Shown piece after piece: positions 25,901-34,071 of a stretch of DNA of 39,049 bases. The position numbers were made by a program, and so were the translations under genes. The DNA is from Sphingomonadaceae bacterium (GTDB lineage: Bacteria > Pseudomonadota > Alphaproteobacteria > Sphingomonadales > Sphingomonadaceae), in the NCBI GenBank assembly GCA_947455865.1, contig CANGQZ010000005.1, positions 1 through 39,049 on the forward strand, written 5' to 3'. Positions within the stretch are counted from its first letter, which is position 1; each line of letters opens with the position of its first letter. The notes under the pieces were generated by a model, which did not search any database, was not told the DNA's origin, and saw only the letters and a list, made by a program, of their open reading frames with translations.

Positions 25901-26374
25901 ATTGCCTTTGTCGGCGTGCCGCAGGCGTGGCTATTCCAGATCGTGTTCGCGGTGATCTCGCCGCTGATCGATCTCGCCTTGCTCATTTCGATGGGCGATA
26001 CGGTGGTGCGCATCCTCCAGCATGGCTGGGCCCAGACCCAGACCGATGTGCTGCGCATGGCGTTTTACTGGGGCTGCTTCACCCTGATCGATCTCATCTG
26101 CGGGCTAGTCGCCTATCGGCTCGATGTGCGCGAGGAAAAGTTCCGCCCGCTGCTGCTGCTTGCCCAGCGGTTCGTCTATCGCCAGCTGATGTATGCGGTG
26201 GTGATCCGCGCCGTCGGCGCGGCGCTGGCCGGGCTCGGGATCGGCTGGGGCAAGCTCGAACGGACCGGCCGTGTCACTTCGCCCAATGCCGGACCACCGG
26301 TCGCAGAGCCTCCATCAGGCTCCGGGGATGCGGAAACGGGCAAGCAGACCGCCAGCCCCTCCCTCGCCGCCTGA
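22949..26374 (+). CDS. GH18-like / NodB polysaccharide deacetylase / GT2 glycosyltransferase fusion
   Basis: A 1141-residue inner-membrane protein with three modules. Residues 27-46 are a membrane anchor. Residues 95-410 form a GH18-like domain, but the DxxDxDxE motif is reduced to GVMYDLE: only Asp207 and Glu209 remain. Residues 468-670 are a NodB deacetylase with all motifs intact (TFDDGPD 474-480, NHSYTH 526-531, RAPY, LHD 633-635). After two hydrophobic helices (690-725), residues 743-1000 are a PgaC-like GT2 (IIPAYNEE, DAD 830-832, AEDQD, QRFRW), followed by membrane helices. It probably polymerises and deacetylates an N-acetylhexosamine polymer for the cell surface. The ATG at 22949 is chosen over the upstream TTG. 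It overlaps the kinase gene tail-to-tail by 60 bases. Confidence 0.9.
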   Translation: MRESAAFVTRPVFYDPSGRRRRMTRRGVFGLLLALIVGAAIFATTVLDVPAPSALPIGYERLRALPFRAQVSRIKHGIVGLLHRPAPIVQTRSGPKPLTVAFYSADARDSVSSLQHNINQIDWVAPTLISLGPDGQLAVSDDAALRRVVASSLHRPAIVPVIQNFANEAWDGTGAARVLHDPAKRARLIAAISADLARTGDAGVMYDLENLPDASLPDLVRLASETRAALSPHGKVVAVTMPVDNPVWPTRALARVSDKLILMAYDEHWQGGQPGPIASDGWFADKLGQTLKGVPADKVVVALGNYAYDWHSGHADALSVEEAWLAARDSGTVPVFARAQGNAGFSYADGGVRHDIWLLDAATSWNELQALRHMGIESVGLWRLGTEDPGFWTALGDWRANRAQANLADISQAQNVDVEGQGEILRIAAEPHSGTRAITFDPRSHLITAETYTDLPTPYVVQRTGARPKLVALTFDDGPDKEWTPQILSILERYHVPGTFFVIGENGVGNSGLLQRMVAGGSEIGNHSYTHPNMADEAATGIGLELNATQRLIEAYTGRSTRLFRAPYFGDAEPTTPDELTPALIAQHRGYTVVGLHVDPGDWQRPGAQAIFDRTIDQIEHPDPDRSANVILLHDGGGDRSQTVAALPAIIEQLERDGYRFVPTSTLAGLGRDAVMPPIEGMDLAAVRADVFAFTVIGIVLAALKWIFFFAIALGVIRALGLTALALIPNRRKPLIPNAPYQPKVTVIIPAYNEERVIECSIRRILESDYPEIEVIVADDGSKDRTSAIVAEAFGTDPRVRLMTMVNGGKASALNRALEVAHGEIVVALDADTQFERECVSRLVRWFTDQRIGAVAGNAKVGNRVNLVTRWQAVEYVTAQNIERRALTRFDAIMVVPGAVGAWRRTALNEVGGYPEDTLAEDQDLTIAIQRCGWRIAYDEQAVAWTEAPETFRALSKQRFRWSFGTLQCLWKHRAVTPQGHPSGIAFVGVPQAWLFQIVFAVISPLIDLALLISMGDTVVRILQHGWAQTQTDVLRMAFYWGCFTLIDLICGLVAYRLDVREEKFRPLLLLAQRFVYRQLMYAVVIRAVGAALAGLGIGWGKLERTGRVTSPNAGPPVAEPPSGSGDAETGKQTASPSLAA

Positions 26375-27682
26375 AGCCTGCGCCAATTCGAAAGTGCCGC
26401 CGTGGAGCTGGGCGACGGCGCTGACCATCGCCAGTCCCAACCCGGCACCGGGCCGGGTGCGGGCATTGTCCAACCGAGAGAACCGGTCCATCGCCCGTGC
26501 CCGGTCGCTTTCGGCAATGCCGGGACCGTTGTCTGCCACTTCGATCACCGCCCAGGGCCCTTCGCGCCGGACCGCCAGCGCGATGTGGTCACCGCCATAC
26601 TTGAGCGCATTGTCGATCAGGTTCGCCACTGCGCGCGAAACCAGTTCGCGATCGGCCAGCGCCATCACCGGGCGCGGCGCCGCCACGGCCAGCGTGGTCC
26701 GGGTCTGCTCGGCCAGCGGCTCGTAGAGTTCAATCAGATCGACGGCGATCTCGGCGAGGTCGAGCCGCGTCCGCCGGTCGCCAATGGTTCCGCTGTCCAG
26801 CCGCGCCAGTTCCAGCGCAGTCGCGATCATCGTCTCCAGCGCGGCAGCGTCTGACAGCGCGAGTTGCAGCGCTTCGGCTGCCGGGCCTTCGGGCACCGCG
26901 GCATGGGCCGTCTCGATCGATGCGGTCAGCCGCGCCACCGGTGAGCGCAGATCGTGCGCCAGCGCGCCGGCCATCGATTGCAGCTCACGCACCAGCCGGT
27001 CGATCCGCTCGGCCATGAAATTCATCTGCTGGCGAAGATGATCGAAGCCGTCGCCATGATCCTCGTTGTGCACCCGGGCGGCGAAATCCCCGGCGGCCAG
27101 CGCCTGCGCGGTTGCAGCGATGGCATGCGTGCGCCGGCTGATCATGAACCCGACGAACAGCGCTCCCCCCAGCGCGAGGCCGATCGTCAGCAGCACCGTC
27201 ACGGTGATCGCCTCGGCGAACGCCAGATCGAAGCGGCGATCGGGTGCAGTCAGCGCTCCCACCACCAGCCGCGTACCGTCTGACAAGTCGGTGGCAATGG
27301 CCAGTCCGTCCAGCGGTTCTGCACCGGGTGCCGGCACCACCGCGACCGGAGCCGGCCGCGGGCCCGCCGACACCGCCGGAACTTGCGCAAGGTGGACCAG
27401 TTGCGGCGGACCGCTGCCGGAAACCGCAACGAAAATCAGCGGATCTACCGTGCTGCCGCGGCGTGCGGCGATGAATTCGGTCAGCCCCTCGCGCCCGCCC
27501 TCGTAATAGGCTGCAAGCAGATCGTCGCGGACGTCGAGGATCTGGCGCGTGCGGTCGCTGGCGATAACCTGCAGCATCTGGCTGTGCAGCAACGCCAGTG
27601 CCACCGCCCCCGATGCCAGCTGCAGCACGAAGATCGCCGCAACCAGCCGCGCGACTGTCGAGGTGAACAGCCGCCGCAGCAC
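26315..27682 (-). CDS. Sensor histidine kinase
   Basis: A 455-residue membrane kinase. Transmembrane helices at about 13-32 and 159-181 bracket a periplasmic sensor region; a HAMP domain follows, then HisKA with the phospho-accepting His243 in ALAHDLRSP and an HATPase domain with NLIDNALKYGG, VADNGPGI and GAGLGLAMV. The gene starts at GTG 27682, 3 bases after the response-regulator stop, so the two form one operon. The C-terminal 60 bases overlap the convergent polysaccharide gene. Divergence from the virJ-mprF operon suggests it may sense envelope stress, which is inference. Confidence 0.92.
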   Translation of the reverse strand: MLRRLFTSTVARLVAAIFVLQLASGAVALALLHSQMLQVIASDRTRQILDVRDDLLAAYYEGGREGLTEFIAARRGSTVDPLIFVAVSGSGPPQLVHLAQVPAVSAGPRPAPVAVVPAPGAEPLDGLAIATDLSDGTRLVVGALTAPDRRFDLAFAEAITVTVLLTIGLALGGALFVGFMISRRTHAIAATAQALAAGDFAARVHNEDHGDGFDHLRQQMNFMAERIDRLVRELQSMAGALAHDLRSPVARLTASIETAHAAVPEGPAAEALQLALSDAAALETMIATALELARLDSGTIGDRRTRLDLAEIAVDLIELYEPLAEQTRTTLAVAAPRPVMALADRELVSRAVANLIDNALKYGGDHIALAVRREGPWAVIEVADNGPGIAESDRARAMDRFSRLDNARTRPGAGLGLAMVSAVAQLHGGTFELAQASGGEGGAGGLLARFRIPGA

Positions 27683-27685
27683 TGT

Positions 27686-28372
27686 TCAGTCCGCCGCCAG
27701 CCGATAGCCCGCGCCGCGCACCGTGTGCAGCAGATCACCGCCTTCGCCATCGTCGATCTTGCGCCGCAGACGGCTGATGTGCACGTCGATCACGTTGGTT
27801 CCGGGATCGAAATGGTAATCCCACACCGCCTCGAGCAGCATCGTGCGCGTAACCACTTCGCCGGCGTGCAGCATCAGGTATTCGAGCAGGCGGAATTCGC
27901 GGGGCTGGGTGACGATCTTGCGCGCGCCGCGGCGCACCTGCCGGGTGAGCCGGTCCAGCTCGAGATCCCCGCAACGCAGCACCTGCGCCTGCGCTTGTGC
28001 CGCGCCCGTGCTGCGGCGCTGCAGCGCGTGAACCCGGGCCAGCAATTCGGCGAAAGAGAACGGCTTGCCCAGATAATCGTCTGCCCCGGCGGTCAGCCCC
28101 TCCACGCGGTGATCGGTGTCGCCCAGCGCGGATAGAATGATGACCGGGGTCGCAACCTCGGCCGCACGCATCGCCTTGAGCACGGCCAGACCGTCCATTC
28201 CGGGCAGCATCCGGTCGAGGATCACAGCGTCGAATTCGCTGTCCGTTGCCAGAAACAGCCCGTCGCGCCCGTTCGTCGCCCGATCGACGGTATAATTCTG
28301 CTCGGTCAGCCCGTGGGCGATGTAATCGGCAAGGCGGTCATCGTCCTCGACAACCAGAATTCGGCCTGACAT
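27686..28372 (-). CDS. OmpR/PhoB-family response regulator
   Basis: A 228-residue regulator with a receiver domain (acidic pair in VVEDDD, phospho-acceptor Asp53 in ILDRMLPGMDG, conserved Lys in YLGKPF) and a C-terminal winged helix (TQPREFRLLEYLMLHAG and the NVIDVHISRLRRKI recognition segment). The ATG at 28372 follows GCGAGGATTGCTG; the ORF-track TTG six bases upstream is less likely. It is co-transcribed with the kinase and divergent from virJ across an 82-bp gap, the probable binding region for self-regulation and control of the divergent operon. Confidence 0.93.
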   Translation of the reverse strand: MSGRILVVEDDDRLADYIAHGLTEQNYTVDRATNGRDGLFLATDSEFDAVILDRMLPGMDGLAVLKAMRAAEVATPVIILSALGDTDHRVEGLTAGADDYLGKPFSFAELLARVHALQRRSTGAAQAQAQVLRCGDLELDRLTRQVRRGARKIVTQPREFRLLEYLMLHAGEVVTRTMLLEAVWDYHFDPGTNVIDVHISRLRRKIDDGEGGDLLHTVRGAGYRLAAD

Positions 28373-28454
28373 CAGCAATCCTCGCTATGCATGACAGCGC
28401 GTTAATCTGTTCCTCACCGCAAGGATAGGGACAGGCTGGCACGCAAACAACGTG

Positions 28455-29186
28455 ATGCCTTCGTTTGTCCGCAGACCTGTCGGCCCGCTCGTCGGCAAAA
28501 TCGCCGTCGGCTTTATGGTCCTCGTCGGCGCGGTGCTGCTGGCCGGCGGCTATTTCGAAAGCCGGCCTTACGCCCTTGCCCCCGGCACTGCGCGCGGACG
28601 GCTTGCAGCAGTGTACTGGTCGGGCGACATGGGCATGCGGCTGGGCGTTGGTCAGGGGGTGGTGGACGCGTTGACCGCGCGGGGCATCCCCGTGCTGTCG
28701 GTCAGCTCGCCGATGCTGTTCGGTCAGGCCCGCGACCGCGCCTTCGTTGACGATGCCGTGGCCGATTCGGTCCGCACAGCCCTCGAACGAACGGGGGCGG
28801 CGCAGGTCGTCGTGATCGGCAATTCGTTCGGCGCCGATATTGTCGGCGCCGGTCTGGGGCGGGTGCCGTCCGATCTGCGCCGACAGATCGCCTCGGTGGT
28901 GCTGATGGTCCCTGGAAACGATGTCTATTTCCACGCCAACCCCATCGGGATCTGGTACCGCGGCCCGGTCGCCGCCGACCCGGTGCACACCATCCCGCTG
29001 CTGCGCGGGCTGCCGGTCACCTGCATTTACGGCACCGAGGAGAGCGGCAGCCTGTGCCGCGCGCCAGTGATGCTCACCGCCAGCCGAGTGCCGATCGCGG
29101 ACGGCCATCTCATGCTGTGGAGCACCGACCAGCTCCACGCTGCGGTCGTCGATGCGGTGTTCCATCCGCCATCGCCGATCCAATGA
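28455..29186 (+). CDS. virJ: AcvB/VirJ-family serine hydrolase
   Basis: A 243-residue exported or membrane-anchored protein (hydrophobic segment at about 15-35) of the VirJ/AcvB family. It shows the YWSGDMGMRLG segment (the SGDGG-like motif of the family), the nucleophile elbow VIGNSFGADI and a late His in DGHLMLW. In Agrobacterium the AcvB protein hydrolyses lysyl-phosphatidylglycerol made by its neighbour MprF/LpiA. Here the mprF gene is two genes downstream, which supports the same periplasmic role. The ATG at 28455 is used; GTG 28452 is directly in front. Ribosome site weak. Confidence 0.82.
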   Translation: MPSFVRRPVGPLVGKIAVGFMVLVGAVLLAGGYFESRPYALAPGTARGRLAAVYWSGDMGMRLGVGQGVVDALTARGIPVLSVSSPMLFGQARDRAFVDDAVADSVRTALERTGAAQVVVIGNSFGADIVGAGLGRVPSDLRRQIASVVLMVPGNDVYFHANPIGIWYRGPVAADPVHTIPLLRGLPVTCIYGTEESGSLCRAPVMLTASRVPIADGHLMLWSTDQLHAAVVDAVFHPPSPIQ

Positions 29187-29632
29187 TCGCCGCGATGTCG
29201 ACCGCCGCATTCCGCCGGGCATTGCTCATCGCCGCCGCCCTTGCCAGCAGCCCGGCCGGCGCGCGCACCTGCTCGCCCAAGCCGCTGCCTCCGGCCAACG
29301 CGGCGATCCACGGCGTCTGGCGCAATCCCTACAACTCGGTCGACGTGCGTATCGAAGACTGCGGCGACCAGTTGTGCGGCGTCGTCGTCGGCGCCACCGC
29401 CGAGGCGCTCACCGACGCCCGGGACTCCGGCTATCCCAACCTGATCGGCCTGCAACTGCTGCGCGATTATCGCGCCGATGGCCCGTGCCATTGGAGCGGG
29501 ACCGTGCTGGTCCCCGATCTCGGGCACAGCTTTTCCTCGCATCTCGTGCTGATCGATCCCGGCCATGTCCGGATCGCCGGCTGCCTGTGGCACCAGTTTC
29601 TCTGCAAGAACCAGATATGGCGCAGGCTCTAG
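29183..29632 (+). CDS. DUF2147 secreted protein
   Basis: A 149-residue protein with a signal peptide (ALLIAAALASSPAGA, cleavage near residue 27) and a DUF2147 domain: IHGVWRNPYNSVDVRIEDC, LCGVVV, then a short beta-rich C-terminus ending in KNQIWRRL. Several Cys residues (CGDQLCG, AGCLW, FLCKN) could form disulfides in the periplasm. The start ATG overlaps the virJ stop by four bases; a second ATG at 29195 is possible. The family has no firm function. Co-translation with virJ and mprF suggests a part in envelope lipid handling. Confidence 0.82.
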   Translation: MIAAMSTAAFRRALLIAAALASSPAGARTCSPKPLPPANAAIHGVWRNPYNSVDVRIEDCGDQLCGVVVGATAEALTDARDSGYPNLIGLQLLRDYRADGPCHWSGTVLVPDLGHSFSSHLVLIDPGHVRIAGCLWHQFLCKNQIWRRL

Positions 29633-29664
29633 CCGCCCGGCCGTCCGCCGGTCTTTCGCAAGGT

Positions 29665-32220
29665 ATGCGCATGGTGCGGCGTTTTGCCCCCGCCGCCCTC
29701 GCGATTATGGTCGCCCTGATCGCCGGGGCTGCGATCGTCCATCTTGGCAATGCCTTCTCGCCCGTCCGCATCGCTGCGGCGCTCGCCGGTCTGCCGGGAT
29801 GGCGGATCGCCGCCTCGCTTGCCTTCACCCTCGCCAGCTATCTGCTGCTGACCTGCTACGATCTCGTCGCGCTCGGCAGCCTGGGGGTGAAAGTGCCGTG
29901 GCGCACCGCCGCCCGCGCCGCTTTTACATCTTATGCGCTCAGCCACAATCTCGGCTTTGCCGCGCTCACCGGCGGGTCGGCGCGGCTGCGGATCTACGGG
30001 GCGATCGGAGTACCGCCGGCCACGGTCGCACGGGTTGTGCTGATTGCCGGGATCGCCTTCTGGGGCGGCGTCGTCGCGGTCACCGCGCTCAGCCTCACGC
30101 TCGGCACGCACGCATTCACGCTTGGCACGCACACCTTTCATCCAGGCGCAGCCCGTGCAGCAGGAGCGGTGATCCTGCTGACGATGATCGCGCTGCCGCT
30201 GGCCGCTCGCCGGCTGCCGGGACCTCGCGGCCTGCTCGCGCGCGCCATCCCCGTCCCGCACCCGGGCGCGCTGGCGCTGCTGCTTGGGCTTGGCGCACTG
30301 GATCTCGCGTTCTCCGCGCTGGCTCTGTTCGTCCTCATTCCCGGCCTGTCGCTGGCCGATTTTCCGCAGCTCTACCTCGTCTACGCGCTGGCAATCGTCG
30401 CCGGGCTCGTCACCCATGTGCCCGGTGGGATCGGGGTATTCGAGGCGGTGGTGCTCGCCGCCTTGCCCGGCGGCGGCGCATCCAGCGCCGAAATTGCTGC
30501 GGCGCTCGTCGCCTACCGGGCGATCTACTACCTCCTCCCTCTCGCCGCGGCATTACCGCTCAACGCGGCCGCCGAAGCGCACGGCCTGCGCCGCCGCGTC
30601 CAGCCGATGCTCACCGCGCTCAATCTGGTGCTGTTCGAAGTCGCCCCATGGGCGATGGGTGCGCTGACTTTTGGCGGCGGACTGGTGCTGCTGCTCTCGG
30701 GCGCTTTGCCCGCAGTGCACAGCCGCATGCGTGCGCTGGTCGAACTGCTGCCGCTGCCGTTCATCGATGGCTCGCATCTCGCCGCCAGTCTGGTCGGCAC
30801 CGCCTTGCTGCTGGTCGCCCCGGCACTGGTGGCGCGGCTCGAAAGCGGCATGCGCGCCGCGCGCCTGCTGTTCATGCTGGGCGCGGCGTTCTCACTCGCC
30901 AAGGGGCTCGACTTCGAGGAGGCGGGGGTGATGCTGGTGCTGGCCGGCGCACTCCAGTTCGCTGCTCCGGCGTTCTACCGGCGGAGCGCGGGCGCGTTCT
31001 CGGCCGCCGGCCGGGGCTGGCTGATCGCCGCTGCCGCAGCCGTCGCGATGTCCGCAGCCAGCGGGTTCATCGCGCACCGCCATCTCCCCTACGACAGCGA
31101 ACTGTGGTGGGAATTCGCACTGCGCGGCGATGCCCCGCGGTTCCTGCGCGCCAGCTTTGCGGCTGGCATCCTCCTTGCCGGATATGCCCTTGCCGAGCTG
31201 CTCCGCCGCCCGCAGCGCGGTGCCGGGCTGGCCCGCCTGCCCGAGGGCGTGTTCGCGCGCGCGACCGCCCGCCATGGCCGCAGCGACGCGGCGCTGGCCT
31301 TCACTGGTGACAAGCGCTTCCTCGTCCACCCTCAAGGCGATGCCTTCGTCATGTTCAGCGCGCGCGGCCGCACCTGGGTGGTGATGGGCGATCCGGTCGG
31401 GCCGACCGAGCGGTGGGCCGATCTATGCTGGGAGCTGCGCCGCCAAAGCGACGCCTGCTACGCGCGGCTATGCTTCTACCAGCTCAGCGAGGCTCTGCTC
31501 CCGCTGATGGTCGATCTGGGCCTTCGGCCGATCAAGTATGGCGATGAGGCGACTGTCCCCGTCCAGCGCTTCACACTCGAGGGGCCGCGCATGAAGACCT
31601 TGCGCAACAGCCGTGCCCGCGCCGGGCGCGAAAGACTGCAGCTGAAGATCATCTCGCCGGGCGATTTCCCTGTCTGGCAATCGGTGCTGCGCAGTCTGTC
31701 CGATGACTGGCTCGGCTCGCGCCGCCACGCGGAAAAGAATTTCAGCCTCGGCCGGTTCGATCCGGGATACCTCGCCCATTTCGAAACCGCAGTCGTCGTG
31801 CGAGCCGAGGCTCCGATGCGGCCCGTGGCTTTCGCCAATCTGTGGCGTTCGGGCGATGGGCAGGAAATGTCGGTCGATTTGATGCGTCAGTCACACGAAG
31901 CGCCGCCGGCGACGATGGACTTCCTCTTCGTCGAACTGATCGAACGGGCCCGCGCCGCCGGCTGCACCCGCTTCAACCTTGGCCTGGCCCCGCTGTCCGG
32001 GGTGCAGGGCGGCAAGCTCGCGCCAGGCTGGGCGCGCCTCGCCAATCTGGCCTTTTCGGTCGATGCCGGGGCCTACGGCTTTGCCGGGCTGCGCCGTTAC
32101 AAGGACAAGTTCGCGCCCACATGGCAGCCACGCTATATAGCCACGCCGCAAGGTCTGGCCGGCCTGCGCGCGTTGGTCGATCTCGTCGGCCTGATCGCCA
32201 ATGGCCCGGCGCGGGGCTAG
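29665..32220 (+). CDS. mprF: Bifunctional phosphatidylglycerol aminoacyltransferase/flippase MprF
   Basis: An 851-residue membrane protein. The N-terminal 500 or so residues are many transmembrane helices of the flippase module (SHNLGFAALTGGSARLRIY and HVPGGIGVFEAVVLA are recognisable). The C-terminal DUF2156 domain (from about 545) transfers an amino acid from tRNA to phosphatidylglycerol: FTGDKRFLVHPQGDAFVMF, VVMGDPVGP and FNLGLAPLSG are typical. Adding a positive charge to the membrane protects against cationic peptides and acid. Starts at 29617, 29665 and 29671 are all in frame; AAGG best serves 29671, so the N-terminus is uncertain by a few residues. It is the last gene of the virJ operon. 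Confidence 0.92.
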   Translation: MRMVRRFAPAALAIMVALIAGAAIVHLGNAFSPVRIAAALAGLPGWRIAASLAFTLASYLLLTCYDLVALGSLGVKVPWRTAARAAFTSYALSHNLGFAALTGGSARLRIYGAIGVPPATVARVVLIAGIAFWGGVVAVTALSLTLGTHAFTLGTHTFHPGAARAAGAVILLTMIALPLAARRLPGPRGLLARAIPVPHPGALALLLGLGALDLAFSALALFVLIPGLSLADFPQLYLVYALAIVAGLVTHVPGGIGVFEAVVLAALPGGGASSAEIAAALVAYRAIYYLLPLAAALPLNAAAEAHGLRRRVQPMLTALNLVLFEVAPWAMGALTFGGGLVLLLSGALPAVHSRMRALVELLPLPFIDGSHLAASLVGTALLLVAPALVARLESGMRAARLLFMLGAAFSLAKGLDFEEAGVMLVLAGALQFAAPAFYRRSAGAFSAAGRGWLIAAAAAVAMSAASGFIAHRHLPYDSELWWEFALRGDAPRFLRASFAAGILLAGYALAELLRRPQRGAGLARLPEGVFARATARHGRSDAALAFTGDKRFLVHPQGDAFVMFSARGRTWVVMGDPVGPTERWADLCWELRRQSDACYARLCFYQLSEALLPLMVDLGLRPIKYGDEATVPVQRFTLEGPRMKTLRNSRARAGRERLQLKIISPGDFPVWQSVLRSLSDDWLGSRRHAEKNFSLGRFDPGYLAHFETAVVVRAEAPMRPVAFANLWRSGDGQEMSVDLMRQSHEAPPATMDFLFVELIERARAAGCTRFNLGLAPLSGVQGGKLAPGWARLANLAFSVDAGAYGFAGLRRYKDKFAPTWQPRYIATPQGLAGLRALVDLVGLIANGPARG

Positions 32221-32404
32221 CAGCCTTCCATCGTGACCATGGGTGGATTCGACCGGATTCAGACAATTCGGATCCTGCCCGGAATGCCAAGAGTGTCGGC
32301 CTCGCCAAGGCCATAATGGGCCGCCACCAGTCTCGGATAGAGGCTGTCCGTCAGCTTCCCACCCGCAGGCCGACAGCCGAAAGGCACCTTACCTCAGGAC
32401 AACA
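32221..32404. other. Intergenic, nothing recognised
   Basis: The 184 bases after mprF hold no convincing gene; the ORF-track frames here run across the island border and show no family. The bases just after it are the terminator and tRNA fragment. Confidence 0.5.
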
Positions 32405-32430
32405 AAAAACCCGGCCGAAGCCGGGTTGTT
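32405..32430 (-). terminator. Rho-independent terminator of the tRNA-Met gene
   Basis: On the minus strand an AACCCGGC/GCCGGGTT stem with a TTCG loop is followed by a run of T. It lies 8 bases past the CCA end of the tRNA fragment and would have ended the original tRNA transcript. Confidence 0.8.
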
Positions 32431-32435
32431 TTGCG

Positions 32436-32482
<47 letters not shown>

Positions 32483-32510
32483 TGGCAGTCGCAAGTGATT
32501 GTAAATACTG

Positions 32511-32550
32511 CGATATACCCGACATAAGCACGATATAACCGACACATGCG
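32511..32550. repeat. Two tandem 20-bp repeats beside the att site
   Basis: CGATATACCCGACATAAGCA is followed directly by CGATATAACCGACACATGCG (16 of 20 identical). Their place, 29 bp inside the att core and upstream of the integrase gene, suits arm-type integrase or excisionase binding sites. The next 360 bases before the integrase hold no other recognised feature. Confidence 0.6.
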
Positions 32551-32913
32551 CGGGCGTCTAGCAGGTCCCCTGCCCCGCTGGTTTGCGACGGCATTTGCCG
32601 CCTTTTGCCCCCTCTTGCTTCCACAGTGCTTACAGCCTGTCCGGCCTAGGTGCCCCAAATACCTGCTGTGATTCGAGCGGGATGCCTTCGGGCGTGCCTT
32701 GCGCCGCTCTTTAACCAACTCGCCGCATACGCCCTAGCACGCCGATTTTCCTTTTATTGCTTATTTTCAATATGTTCGTTGACTCCAAGAGCACTGATAA
32801 GCACCCGTGTTGTCGGCCAAGGCATGACCGGTCGCATCGAGGTGGGCCGCCAACCACCGAGATGCAACCTGCCTGCTACGGTCGAAAATCCGATCGACAA
32901 AAGTGACACGGAC

Positions 32914-34071
32914 ATGGCCAAGATAACCAAACGCACGGTCGAGACGGCCGCCCCTAGGGACAAGGAGTATTACATCTGGGACGAGGACATCCCGGGCCTT
33001 GGCCTGCGGGTTCTACCCTCCGGCCGCCGGCAGTATATTGTCCAATATCGCGCTGGACGGCGATCACGCCGGATCTCGCTCGGCCCCAGCACCATCCTTA
33101 CCACCGAACAGGCACGCAGCCGGGCTCTCGCCATACTTGCTGATGCCCGCAGTGGCAAAGATCCCGCTGCAGATAGAGAGGCGCGCCGAGACGCGTTGCT
33201 GGTCAAGGATCTCGCCGAGCGGTTCGACCAGCAGCACATCTCGCTGCGGATCAAGGCCAGCACCGCCAAGGGTTACAGGCGTTCGCTCGCCAAATTCATC
33301 CTGCCCAAGCTAGGGCAGATGGTGATCACGGACGTCACCCGCGCTGACGTTGCCAAGTTCCATCATGACCTGCGGCACATCCCCTATGAGGCGAACCGCT
33401 GCCTCGAAATCATCTCCAAGATGTTCAACCTGGCTGAGCTGTGGGGGCTCCGCCCCGACGGCAGCAATCCTCGCCGCCTGATCCAGAAGTACCCCGAGGT
33501 GAAGCGAGAACGGTTCCTTAGCCTCGACGAGATCAAGCATCTCGGGGACGTGCTGCGGGAGGTCGAGCAGGAGGGGCGTGAGATGCCCTCTGCCATCCTC
33601 GCGATCCGGCTGCTTCTTTATACCGGTTGTCGGCTCAGCGAGATCATGACCTTGCAGTGGGACTTTGTTGATCTCGAAGAGCGGGTATTGAACCTTCCGG
33701 ATTCAAAGACCGGCGCCAAGAAGGTGTTCCTCGGGAAGCCGGCTCGCGAACTGCTGGAGAACGCCCCTCGCCTGCCCGACAACCCATGGGTGATTACAGG
33801 GACAATACCTGGTCACCGGTTAACCGATCTACAACCGTTCTGGCAGCGCGTGCGTGCTCGCGCGGGTCTCACCGAAGTACGGATCCATGACCTGCGCCAT
33901 ACCTTCGCGTCGACGGCGATTGCTGCTGGACACTCTCTACCCATCATCGGGAAGCTGCTCGGGCATACCCAGGTGCAGACCACAGCCCGCTACGCCCACC
34001 TGGCAGCCCAGCCCGCCATGATTGCGGCGGACTCGATTACCGATGTGCTGGATCGCGCCCTGGCCGCCTGA
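32914..34071 (+). CDS. Tyrosine-type site-specific integrase
   Basis: A 385-residue phage/island integrase. It has an N-terminal arm-binding region (VETAAPRDKEYYIWDEDIPG), a core-binding domain from about residue 95 and a catalytic domain with Arg240 (TGCRLSE), a Lys in DSKTGAKK, His325 and Arg328 (IHDLRHTF), His351 (LLGHTQ) and the nucleophile Tyr360 (TARYAHL). All catalytic residues are present, so it is probably active. The ATG at 32914 gives the family start; the ORF-track start 264 bases upstream lies in non-coding sequence. It reads away from the tRNA-Met att site and converges with the Abi operon, the two stop codons being adjacent (34071/34072). Confidence 0.95.
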   Translation: MAKITKRTVETAAPRDKEYYIWDEDIPGLGLRVLPSGRRQYIVQYRAGRRSRRISLGPSTILTTEQARSRALAILADARSGKDPAADREARRDALLVKDLAERFDQQHISLRIKASTAKGYRRSLAKFILPKLGQMVITDVTRADVAKFHHDLRHIPYEANRCLEIISKMFNLAELWGLRPDGSNPRRLIQKYPEVKRERFLSLDEIKHLGDVLREVEQEGREMPSAILAIRLLLYTGCRLSEIMTLQWDFVDLEERVLNLPDSKTGAKKVFLGKPARELLENAPRLPDNPWVITGTIPGHRLTDLQPFWQRVRARAGLTEVRIHDLRHTFASTAIAAGHSLPIIGKLLGHTQVQTTARYAHLAAQPAMIAADSITDVLDRALAA

